Positions 1 to 5,965 are shown, numbered from the stretch's first letter. The stretch is DNA of 7,039 bases from Bacillota bacterium (GCA_018725345.1 QLUI01000094.1:1-7039), one strand, 5' to 3'. The notes: a model not told the origin generated them from the letters alone. Translations and numbers: made by a program.

Positions 1-63
1 AAGAACTACCGCCGTCTTTTGTCCCTTTTCGTCTACAATATACCTTTCTTGAAATTTTCCCAT
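1..63 (-). CDS. Phd/RelB-like antitoxin, N-terminal part only (runs off left edge)
   Basis: The minus strand opens with ATG at 63-61 and stays open to the window edge for 21 codons, beginning MGKFQERYIVDEKG and continuing QKTAVVL. The pattern 'QERYIVDEKG-x-x-x-AVVL' is typical of the first strands of Phd/YefM/RelB-type antitoxins, small DNA-binding proteins that neutralise a toxin encoded next to them and repress their own operon. A GAGGA ribosome binding site at 72-76 lies 8 nt upstream and supports this start. The C-terminal toxin-binding part and any toxin gene lie outside the window. A MITE-like element is inserted only a few bases upstream of the ribosome binding site, so the native promoter has probably been pushed away. 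Assignment rests on about 20 residues only. Confidence 0.55.
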   Translation of the reverse strand, partial: MGKFQERYIVDEKGQKTAVVL

Positions 64-71
64 ATTTATCT

Positions 72-76
72 TCCTC
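72..76 (-). promoter_or_regulatory. Ribosome binding site of the left-edge antitoxin
   Basis: GAGGA on the minus strand, 8 nt before the ATG at 63. It decides the start of a gene that is otherwise cut off by the window edge. Confidence 0.6.
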
Positions 77-81
77 AAATT
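74..81. repeat. Left target-site duplication of the MITE-like element
   Basis: CTCAAATT lies directly before the left terminal inverted repeat and is repeated exactly at 202-209 directly after the right one. Confidence 0.7.
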
Positions 82-201
82 GTAACTACACAGCCCCGTT
101 CGCCCTGAGCCTGTCGAAGGGGGCTGTGCATGGTTCGACAAGGCTTCGGCGTGAGCTCAGCCGAACGCTCACCACGAACGGCATGACGGGTGAGTAGTTA
201 C
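82..201. mobile_element. 120-bp MITE-like / palindromic dispersed repeat element
   Basis: The element begins GTAACTAC (82-89) and ends with its exact reverse complement GTAGTTAC (194-201). Allowing mismatches, the terminal repeats extend to 15 bp with 12 matches. It is flanked by a perfect 8-bp direct repeat CTCAAATT (74-81 and 202-209), the signature of transposition with target duplication. The interior is GC-rich and strongly palindromic: CAGCCCC (91-97) pairs with GGGGCTG (120-126), and further TTCG/CGAA and GTTCG/CGAAC arms surround a TGAGCTCA core near 152-159. The interior motif TTCGCCCTGAGCCTGTCGAA resembles a repeat I recall as common in environmental bacterial genomes. There is no coding capacity, so it would depend on a transposase encoded elsewhere. 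It separates the left antitoxin from its natural upstream region. Confidence 0.7.
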
Positions 202-209
202 CTCAAATT
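202..209. repeat. Right target-site duplication of the MITE-like element
   Basis: CTCAAATT, identical to 74-81. Removing the element and one copy restores a continuous leader reading GAAAATTTGAGGAAG before the antitoxin start. Confidence 0.7.
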
Positions 210-218
210 TTCAACAAC

Positions 219-232
219 CGATTTCCCCTAAC
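219..232. repeat. 14-bp block beyond the nrdJ tail, left copy
   Basis: CGATTTCCCCTAAC occurs here and, identically, at 6666-6679. Here it runs straight into the nrdJ stop codon, its last five bases CTAAC being the start of the nrdJ-tail repeat. In the right copy 63 bp (6680-6742, ending in a second CTAAC) separate the two. Homology ends abruptly on the far side of the block, where each copy is followed by a different antitoxin gene. It may be an attachment or crossover core, or the original sequence downstream of nrdJ. Confidence 0.5.
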
Positions 233-502
233 TACACTTAGTATACCCACAAGCATAACAGATATGACACCCCTCCTGATAGACCAGGAGGCCGCCGCAT
301 TCGGGGCATTGCCCGCCCGTGATGCCTCCGGGATTCATGGCGGCGCTATTCCCGTCACTCCCCCGTTCCTCGGCTCCTCCGCCCCTATCCCCCGGAGACT
401 TGCGACCCAAATGTTTCTCCAGCACCGTGCCGATGGCATCGGCACAGGAGAGCACCGCATGTCCCCTATCCCAGGCGATGGAGGGACACCTGATCCCTTT
501 GA
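228..502 (-). pseudogene. nrdJ: Displaced 3' end of nrdJ (B12-dependent ribonucleotide reductase), left copy of a 275-bp direct repeat
   Basis: This segment matches 6738-7012 at a constant offset of 6510 bp, with 8 substitutions that I counted (about 97% identity) and no gaps. It encodes the NrdJ C-terminus in frame: GIRCPSIAWDRGHAVLSC, then a glycine-rich linker, then a zinc ribbon with CPEC and CHICYACGYTKC. Protein differences from the right copy are conservative or in the linker (D/G, T/M, V/I). Reading upstream, the frame meets a stop (TGA) a few codons beyond the junction at 502/503, so this is a remnant without a gene body or proper start. It is best explained as the tail displaced or duplicated when the intervening DNA was acquired. 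The small number of changes suggests a donor of slightly different origin or some age. Confidence 0.85.
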
Positions 503-543
503 CCGGTGGTATTCAGCCCTGGATCAATGTCCAATATCTTCAT
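503..543 (-). pseudogene. ruvC: Remnant of the 5' end of ruvC (Holliday junction resolvase), fused out of frame to the nrdJ tail
   Basis: From ATG at 543-541 the minus strand reads MKILDIDPGLNTTG. This matches the start of RuvC, whose family begins M-[K/R]-[I/V]-L-G-I-D-P-G-x-x-x-T-G, with the first catalytic aspartate in 'IDPG'. Here the Gly before IDPG is Asp. At the 502/503 boundary the sequence changes to the nrdJ tail in another frame, and the chimeric ORF stops at 466 after 25 residues. None of the later RuvC catalytic residues are present. The sequence upstream shows no recognisable yebC, the frequent neighbour of ruvC. A 14-residue match to a very characteristic motif is suggestive, not proof. 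It implies that the acquired segment originally abutted a ruvC locus or captured its start. Confidence 0.55.
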
Positions 544-679
544 TTATCGCGCCTGGTTCACTTTAGTCAATTTTGGGAAGCATCGCAAAGACACTACTAT
601 ATTAAAAGGCAAGCCTCCCGTATGAAATCAGGTAGCAAGGCTTCAGTGGGTGGCCTTGTACTGCAATTCTATGGCTACC

Positions 680-708
680 GATGTATCCCTTCCTGCCAAT
701 GATGTCAA
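680..708 (-). promoter_or_regulatory. Possible sigma70-type promoter reading toward the ruvC remnant
   Basis: The minus strand has a perfect -35 TTGACA (703-708), a 17-nt spacer and a weak -10 TACATC (680-685). It points to the remnant start about 137 nt downstream. The -10 is poor, so this may be chance. Confidence 0.25.
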
Positions 709-742
709 CCGGGAAACATAGCTATAAGTAGCTACATACTCA

Positions 743-764
743 CGAAAATTTGAAGCTATTTGAA
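743..764. repeat. Left arm of an inverted repeat bracketing the three-gene operon
   Basis: CGAAAA-TT-TGAAGCTATTTGAA. The last 14 bp are exactly the reverse complement of 5934-5947 on the other side of the operon. On the inner side both arms carry TGGAA-N-AT at the same distance (13th base after the 14-mer), and on the outer side both have CGAAAA once a 10-bp tandem duplication in the right arm is allowed for. This resembles decayed transposon ends. Confidence 0.55.
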
Positions 765-829
765 TCTCGTTCCAGATGGAATATTCCCCTTTAATATAGT
801 TCCGTTTATCCGCTGTTGGTCGCTTCGCA

Positions 830-2248
830 TCAAAAGTTTACCGAACATAATAATGGATATCTTGCTGTGTCTCCCAAAACTAAACACTCTCCGACCATCA
901 ATTCCCGAACTGTATCAACCAAATCCCGTCTATAAATAGGCGAAATTCCAAAGATGTGTTCGACATCGTCTGGATGAGGTATATGAAAAAGAAATAAAGT
1001 CCCACATTGTGAAAGGACTGTCTGATCAAAGTGTCGGGGGCGTTGACTGATAAGAGAAAGGGTGATTCCTAACTTTCTTCCCTCTCTTGCTACTTGGATT
1101 ATTTTATTCTTACATATTGTAGCATGAACACTTGGGGCAAAGTTGTGAACCTCCTCAATCATTACGATAACCTTTGGAAAAGTTCTCCTCTTCTTTTCAT
1201 CCCTATAACTCTCTAATAAATTACTTAAAACATACATCATGATTACCTGCTGAGATTCTAGATCTAATTCACTCATATCTATAATAGTTGATCTTGAAAA
1301 GGGAACCTTCATCGGTTGTTTAGAGAAGAAAAGAGATTTAGACCCTATTTTTGACAAAAGACTACCAATAAATTTAGGAAATTTGTCTTTTGTAGCATCT
1401 CCTCTTGAGCTACCTTCTATATCAAATGTTTCTATATCAAATAATGCAGTCTGTGGTTTTTCTTTCCGCTTGGCTTGAATCATAGCACGGAATTTATGAG
1501 CTATCTCCTGATTTGAAAATGATGCTTTCTGCGTAAAACTCATTTCTTTTTCCATAAATTGTCCAAATAGAATTTCCTCTTGAAGTGTTAATCCATAAAT
1601 AGAAGCTATATAACTAGTATTTAGAGGTAGTAGTAAATCCTGTTTTGAGAAAACTTGGGCATTTATATCTTTGGCAATTTCATTATATTCTTCAGTCGGA
1701 GAAAAAATAATAAGCCCCCTATCTTTAATGCACTTTGCTAGTCCTCTAGCAAAATATGATTTACCTGAACCTGTCCTACCGAGAATGGAAAAGTGAGTCC
1801 TGCAAAGCAAGTCTTCTGAAAGATGGATTCGTAAACTACCCTGTTGCTTCAGATGTCCTATTGGGATGCCTTGATTCTCAAGTCCTAGTACATGACTGAT
1901 TGTACTTTCCTCTGCGGAGTAAACATTCGTCCCAGGAGATGGGGGGAAGTCTAATTTTCTTATTCCCTCACCGTCAATCACGGCAATGGGTTTAACTTTT
2001 ACTATGTATAGATTCCAGGAAGTGATACTTTCATCTTTTTCACTCAGGTAGTTAATAGCAGATGGTTTTTCAAAATATGGGTTAGTAGCCTCTTTGTGTA
2101 TAATCTCCCCTACAATGGTTGCCGCCTTTTTACCTCCAGAATAGACTACTTCCAACTCAACAAAGTCACCTTGAAAATATTGGGTAGCCACAAAACTAAA
2201 CTCTCTGATACCCGCTTTATCAACAACTTTTCCGATTGCCTTCGTCAT
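830..2248 (-). CDS. HerA-type hexameric DNA-translocase ATPase
   Basis: This 472-residue protein has the layout of bacterial HerA. Residues 1 to about 90 resemble the HAS-barrel (GKVVD, GDFVELEV, VGEII) and an FtsK/HerA-type RecA-like ATPase follows. Walker A is GRTGSGKS at 157-164. Walker B is VIVMIEE ending at E366, in the family form 'EE-x-H-N-F-A-P'. The conserved region after it, REGRKLGITLSLISQRP (388-404), includes Q402 and R403 in the sensor/arginine-finger area. HerA rings pump or remodel DNA and in defence loci pair with NurA, SIR2 or DUF4297 partners. It is the last gene of the operon, 9 nt after the 296-residue gene, with a GGTGAG ribosome binding site supporting the start. It probably forms the ring on which the SIR2-HD protein assembles. 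No key ATPase residue looks missing. The HerA family call is firm; the anti-phage role is inferred from its neighbours. Confidence 0.9.
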   Translation of the reverse strand: MTKAIGKVVDKAGIREFSFVATQYFQGDFVELEVVYSGGKKAATIVGEIIHKEATNPYFEKPSAINYLSEKDESITSWNLYIVKVKPIAVIDGEGIRKLDFPPSPGTNVYSAEESTISHVLGLENQGIPIGHLKQQGSLRIHLSEDLLCRTHFSILGRTGSGKSYFARGLAKCIKDRGLIIFSPTEEYNEIAKDINAQVFSKQDLLLPLNTSYIASIYGLTLQEEILFGQFMEKEMSFTQKASFSNQEIAHKFRAMIQAKRKEKPQTALFDIETFDIEGSSRGDATKDKFPKFIGSLLSKIGSKSLFFSKQPMKVPFSRSTIIDMSELDLESQQVIMMYVLSNLLESYRDEKKRRTFPKVIVMIEEVHNFAPSVHATICKNKIIQVAREGRKLGITLSLISQRPRHFDQTVLSQCGTLFLFHIPHPDDVEHIFGISPIYRRDLVDTVRELMVGECLVLGDTARYPLLCSVNF

Positions 2249-2256
2249 TATTATTG

Positions 2257-2262
2257 CTCACC
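2257..2262 (-). promoter_or_regulatory. Ribosome binding site of the herA-like gene
   Basis: GGTGAG, 8 nt before the ATG at 2248 and overlapping the stop codon of the preceding gene, as expected for coupled translation. A G-run lies just upstream of it. Confidence 0.55.
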
Positions 2263-3148
2263 CCCCTTTTCTATCTTGCGTTTTCAATATTTCTTCTAAG
2301 CGCTTATCATACCCCCGTTCTTCCCATGATTTAATGACTTCAATTAATCCTTTTGGCAAAATGACGTGAAGTGGATCCTTAATTAGGTAAGGCGAAGTCC
2401 AAGTTTCATCGTTTACTTTTTCCCATATAATTTCCTTTTTTTCGTCAATATCCGACTCAAGTAATCCCTGGCAAAAAATATCTACCCTTATCGGGGAAAC
2501 TTTTATGCCAGATCTTACCTCGGGATGCGTATAAAAATATGTTTGGACTAATGAATCTTCTGAACTACCTGGATATGGTCCCTGAAAACCTGTTGTTTCG
2601 GCTGAGATTAGCCTATGAATATCAAATTGTAACCTTCCTGTTTGAAAACTCATTACAGCAGTGATCAAGTCTTCAGGCTTAAATGATATAAAACAGATAG
2701 TCAGGTTTTCAAGTGATGGATATAGACAACTCAAACGAGCAAGAAACTTATCTGAGGGGGGACCTTCCATGAAATAGATAAATTGGTCTGTGGAATTATT
2801 CCAGGTTTTGAGTATGACCGCACAAGTCAAATCCGCCAGAACCCTTTCTGCGCATCGGTTGGCAAAATTCCTCAATTTCAAATATGCTTTCCTTGCTACC
2901 TTAAGCTCCTCTTTTCTTTCTATTTCATCTCTTGCATATCTGCAGAAAATCTCTATCGTCACGGTGTCTCCCCAAAGGCTAAATGGTTTAGGGCAATAAA
3001 GAAGTGTAGCCTCACCTTTTTCTTCACCGTTGTCTCGGGTGATATATGCAATTGCAGGAATGTAGTCAAATCGTCTATTTTTGACAATATCGGATATGTC
3101 TGACCAAATTGTTTTCTGTGAGATACTTATAACTTTTGCGCCTGACAT
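2258..3148 (-). CDS. Unrecognised 296-residue protein between SIR2-HD and HerA; possibly a divergent NurA-like fold
   Basis: I do not recognise this family with confidence. It is soluble-looking, with no signal peptide or membrane segment. A beta-rich start (to about 70) is followed by a charged helix (73-106), hydrophobic strands at 107-113 and 123-128, and further alternating strands. It starts 3 nt after the fusion gene's stop with a GGAGG site, so it is made together with its neighbours. Its place directly before herA is where nurA sits in nurA-herA operons. Several blocks loosely echo NurA spacing: a strand ATLLYCPKP (47-55), FIYFMEGP (123-130) where NurA has a second DG-like motif, PIRVDIF (219-225), and SPYLIKDPLHV (252-262) near the end. 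The acidic residue expected in the first block is absent, so it could be an inactive structural relative, or the likeness could be chance. It is more likely an adaptor or sensor subunit than an obvious enzyme. The gene is certain, the function unknown. Confidence 0.9.
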   Translation of the reverse strand: MSGAKVISISQKTIWSDISDIVKNRRFDYIPAIAYITRDNGEEKGEATLLYCPKPFSLWGDTVTIEIFCRYARDEIERKEELKVARKAYLKLRNFANRCAERVLADLTCAVILKTWNNSTDQFIYFMEGPPSDKFLARLSCLYPSLENLTICFISFKPEDLITAVMSFQTGRLQFDIHRLISAETTGFQGPYPGSSEDSLVQTYFYTHPEVRSGIKVSPIRVDIFCQGLLESDIDEKKEIIWEKVNDETWTSPYLIKDPLHVILPKGLIEVIKSWEERGYDKRLEEILKTQDRKGG

Positions 3149-3151
3149 AAA

Positions 3152-5833
3152 TCATTCCTCCCCAACTAATCGTCCTTCTTCTCGAAGTAAACCTTCAAAT
3201 AAAGCCAATGCCGCCTTAACCTCGCTTTCCTCGCCTAACTTATAAACACGGACTTGCCCTTGTTCGTGTTTTCCGCTTTTATGATTTGCTACCATTCTGC
3301 CCAAATCACGACTTAAGATGCACTCGGACGAAACATTGGTTCCATCACTTCTTGCCTTTCGTCTTCTGGCTTCAGCAATCTTAAAGAATTCGAAAGGTGG
3401 CACAAAATCAATTAGAATTGCTCCCGGAAATCTTAGAGTAACTGTTTTTGCATCCTGACGAATTTTTTTCATTCGCTCTCGTGAGAATTCAGAACTGGAT
3501 AATTGTTGTCTTCTTTTCGATTCTTCCTGTCTACACCAAGTCCTATAAGCCTCTTTTTGATTTTTTTGATTAAGACCCTCTTGCTTAACAAGAGAAAAAC
3601 ATTTGCCGATGGCCATCTTTACCCTTTTATCGATTGTTTTCTCATCTAAACTATTTTTCATATATTCAACAATTGCCATTTCAATATCATCCTCGTGTTG
3701 GAATTTTACAGCAAGTTTCTCTAATTCTTCTGAAGCCTTTGCTATTTTAATTGCACCAAGGTCAGAAAATTGGGTTTGGTCTTGTAAAAGCCTCTGGTTT
3801 CCATCTGTAAAAAGCTTAACGGTATTGTAGCTATACACAAAATAGGTTGTAACGATAAACCTCATGGCCTTTTCCAACAGTCCAAGAGCGGGGCTTAAGT
3901 AGAAGTCCTTGTAAAGTCTTTCCCTTTGTTCAAGTATTGTAAACGCCGCTTCAGCCGACCTTCCCTTTAGTACTAATAACCCCATAGGGCTAATTGAGAG
4001 TTCTTCTCCCATATCCTCCAAGAATTCCTCGAGGTTGATACGAAGGCCAAAATCTATTGACGCAGCATCTCTAAAAACATAATCGATTTTATCAGCGTCA
4101 ATAGGGCCGTTAATGATAGCGTCCAAAAAGCCAATGCCAAATTCCCCCCTTATTAATCTGATTAAATCGTCAACCGTATACCCTATGTCGCCCAATTGTT
4201 TTCCTAAGTTAGTGTTAGTGTCCTCAAAGATCTTCTTGACCTTTTCTTCGGTATAATAATCATGACTAAATGATTCAATATATCCAGCCGGTTTCCAATT
4301 CAACTCTTGGAAAATACCCTCTGTTGAATGAGAAAACGGTAAATGTCCAATGTCGTGGAGTAATGCTGCAATTCTCAAAAATTGCTTTTCTTCTTCTCTT
4401 TGTGGACGCCCACTGTTATCGCAGGCCATTCCATACATAAAAGTGGCGATTTTCATTACGCCTTTTGAATGATTGAGTCTGTTGTGAAGCTGTCTACCCT
4501 CATTTTCAATTCCCCACCATTTTGATTCCAATCCCAACTGAGCAAACTTGTATGTAATTTCCACTAGCGGATGTCTCATTAAGTCTTTTTCAAAATCACT
4601 TATCTTGCGATCCTTCAAGATCTCAGTCCAAAATTCATCATCACCGTCGCCCATTGATGAATATGTGATTTGCAGTCGGGGACGTCTTTCCATATCCCCC
4701 ATGTGTTTATCCATAAATTGACTCAAGGTGTCCATAAACCGGTCAGCATCTATTTTCAGGAGAGAATTCAGGGGAAAATCCGAAGTTACAATTTCTCCCA
4801 TACACGAGCTCTTGGGGTAAGGATTCACGTCTATAAAAGGTATTTTTCTTTCTCTTGATAAATCAGATAAAAAAGCGATCAGAATAGGGTCCCACCGTCC
4901 CCCTATGCCAATTGTAATCAGGCAACTTACCTGATGCGCGAGATACTGCCACAAAACACCTAGTACTTGTCTTACCTCTTGGTCTTTCTCATAAGCCCCT
5001 GGAAATGAGATGAAAGACTTCCGATCTCTCCCTTTTTCGCACATCAAAGGGTCTTTGTCTTTGGATTCCCAGATGCGAGTAGCTGTTGTGGAGCGGTCAT
5101 TGCAAATACCAAATATGTCACACCATTCAGGATCACACATTACAAAGAAAATATCACCACGAACTTCAATCTCTGCGTAATAATTCTCCCGATTCTTCCG
5201 GACATTTTCGGCGGTAAAGAATCGTTCGGCATCTTCTCTTGTATAATATGAGAAGACTTGGTTCTTACCACACTTGCCATATTTGGATTCTAATGCCTTA
5301 TAGAAAAGCCCATCAAAATTTATGGTTAAATAAAAAGCATTCACTTTTTCGTATAACTCTGCTATTTTCTTATGGGCGGTTGAGGGACAAGCATTAATGA
5401 TACCTATATCTGGATTTTCATTGACGCACTTATGTAATAACCATTTATTAAACTCGCCCCATACTGCTTTCAGATACTTTTTTTCTTGAAAACGCCCAAA
5501 AATGCCTGCTACAATGCTTCTCTCTAATCTTCCACTATCTTGTTTTGAATGTTGCTCACATATTCCAAAACGTCTGTTGAGATCTTCTTTATCTTCTTCA
5601 GGCATCTCACCCTTGTCGCTTGTCTCATACAAAGAATGAAGTTTTTCTATCATTACATCCATACTTGGAATCTGCATTGTTTTACTTTTGTCTGCCGAAT
5701 TTCTTAAGCCCCTTGATATGCCCGACCCAGCTACAAATAAGGGAATTTTTCCTTTTCGATGCTCAGCAACAATATGACGAGCAATTTCATTTATCTTGTT
5801 TTGAATTTCATCTGAACTTTCTGTTACAGACAT
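3152..5833 (-). CDS. SIR2-like / SAMHD1-type HD phosphohydrolase fusion protein (candidate defence effector)
   Basis: This 893-residue protein joins two nucleotide-handling modules. Residues about 15-365 look like a SIR2-family NAD-binding Rossmann domain: FVAGSGISR (33-41), TINFDGL (170-176), TIGIGG (307-312), and PFIDVNPYP (332-340) for the ribose/adenine side. The usual catalytic 'HG' appears as VRGD with R225, followed by C233, C238, C244 and C265, a possible zinc cluster. Residues about 440-670 are a SAMHD1/dGTPase-type HD domain: H455 in RLNHSKGV, H493-D494, H497 and H502 in HDIGHLPFSH, H524, then D581, Y585 and D589 in DKIDYVFRD. These align with SAMHD1 H167, H206/D207, H210, H215, H233, D311, Y315 and D319. 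Residues 690-893 are mainly helical, charged and unassigned. It is the first gene of the operon, with a good ribosome binding site. SIR2 partners of HerA are known NAD-depleting defence proteins; the HD fusion is unfamiliar to me. The role is inferred. Confidence 0.88.
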   Translation of the reverse strand: MSVTESSDEIQNKINEIARHIVAEHRKGKIPLFVAGSGISRGLRNSADKSKTMQIPSMDVMIEKLHSLYETSDKGEMPEEDKEDLNRRFGICEQHSKQDSGRLERSIVAGIFGRFQEKKYLKAVWGEFNKWLLHKCVNENPDIGIINACPSTAHKKIAELYEKVNAFYLTINFDGLFYKALESKYGKCGKNQVFSYYTREDAERFFTAENVRKNRENYYAEIEVRGDIFFVMCDPEWCDIFGICNDRSTTATRIWESKDKDPLMCEKGRDRKSFISFPGAYEKDQEVRQVLGVLWQYLAHQVSCLITIGIGGRWDPILIAFLSDLSRERKIPFIDVNPYPKSSCMGEIVTSDFPLNSLLKIDADRFMDTLSQFMDKHMGDMERRPRLQITYSSMGDGDDEFWTEILKDRKISDFEKDLMRHPLVEITYKFAQLGLESKWWGIENEGRQLHNRLNHSKGVMKIATFMYGMACDNSGRPQREEEKQFLRIAALLHDIGHLPFSHSTEGIFQELNWKPAGYIESFSHDYYTEEKVKKIFEDTNTNLGKQLGDIGYTVDDLIRLIRGEFGIGFLDAIINGPIDADKIDYVFRDAASIDFGLRINLEEFLEDMGEELSISPMGLLVLKGRSAEAAFTILEQRERLYKDFYLSPALGLLEKAMRFIVTTYFVYSYNTVKLFTDGNQRLLQDQTQFSDLGAIKIAKASEELEKLAVKFQHEDDIEMAIVEYMKNSLDEKTIDKRVKMAIGKCFSLVKQEGLNQKNQKEAYRTWCRQEESKRRQQLSSSEFSRERMKKIRQDAKTVTLRFPGAILIDFVPPFEFFKIAEARRRKARSDGTNVSSECILSRDLGRMVANHKSGKHEQGQVRVYKLGEESEVKAALALFEGLLREEGRLVGEE
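3157..3161 (-). promoter_or_regulatory. Ribosome binding site of the 296-residue gene
   Basis: GGAGG, 8 nt before the ATG at 3148. It lies inside the last codons of the fusion gene, indicating translational coupling. Confidence 0.65.
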
Positions 5834-5840
5834 CCTTATG

Positions 5841-5846
5841 CTCCTT
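5841..5846 (-). promoter_or_regulatory. Ribosome binding site of the SIR2-HD gene
   Basis: AAGGAG, 7 nt before the ATG at 5833, near-consensus and strong. It fixes the start of the fusion protein. Confidence 0.75.
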
Positions 5847-5874
5847 GTTTTCTATAGTACAGGCATCCTGAATA

Positions 5875-5907
5875 AAGTGTATCACAAAAACCTCATTTTG
5901 TGCACTT
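5875..5907. promoter_or_regulatory. Inverted repeat overlapping the proximal promoter (possible operator)
   Basis: AAGTG (5875-5879) and CACAAAA (5883-5889) face TTTTGTG (5896-5902) and CACTT (5903-5907). This gives a 7-bp inner and a 5-bp outer arm with a 3-nt bulge on one side. The dyad spans the proposed -35 to -10 interval exactly, so a bound repressor would block the promoter. A hairpin in a longer leader transcript is the alternative. Confidence 0.45.
5876..5904 (-). promoter_or_regulatory. Proximal candidate promoter of the operon
   Basis: On the minus strand: -35 TGCACA (5899-5904, 4 of 6 consensus), a 17-nt spacer, and -10 TACACT (5876-5881, 4 of 6) preceded by TGA, an extended -10. 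Transcription would start near 5869, about 36 nt before the SIR2-HD start codon. Confidence 0.4.
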
Positions 5908-5933
5908 CAGCGGATGTTCCAGTGCTCGCTACG

Positions 5934-5965
5934 TTCAAATAGCTTCAGTTAGCTTCAGTTTTTCG
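5934..5965. repeat. Right arm of the inverted repeat bracketing the operon
   Basis: TTCAAATAGCTTCA (5934-5947) is the exact reverse complement of 751-764. The arm then contains an extra 10-bp unit and ends in TTTTTCG, matching the CGAAAA outer part of the left arm. Confidence 0.55.
5941..5960. repeat. 10-bp tandem duplication
   Basis: AGCTTCAGTT occurs twice in succession within the right inverted-repeat arm. Collapsing it restores co-linearity with the left arm, so it looks like a later slippage event. Confidence 0.7.

Larger units (their letters stand above)
544..829. other. Non-coding spacer downstream of the herA-like gene
   Basis: I found no convincing gene on either strand. The stretch holds one arm of the inverted repeat bracketing the operon (743-764), small palindromes near 719-736 (AGCTAT and GTAGCTAC), a short inverted repeat TTCC/GGAA at 770-781 and a possible promoter toward the ruvC remnant (680-708). 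I see no strong stem plus T-run terminator after the operon. Confidence 0.5.

Noticed and set aside
264..702. Plus-strand open frames of 100 and 127 codons
   Set aside because: They lie antisense over the nrdJ-tail remnant and spacer, have Pro/Ser-rich, low-information products typical of GC-rich antisense frames, and similar antisense frames occur over the right copy.
770..788. Inverted repeat TTCC/GGAA and palindrome GGAATATTCC after the herA-like gene as a terminator
   Set aside because: Stems are only 4-5 bp, AT-rich and not followed by a T-run on the minus strand; no terminator can be claimed.
2096..4858. Several plus-strand open frames of 62-106 codons inside the operon
   Set aside because: They are antisense to clearly coding minus-strand genes with recognised motifs, lack convincing ribosome binding sites and have unusual composition.
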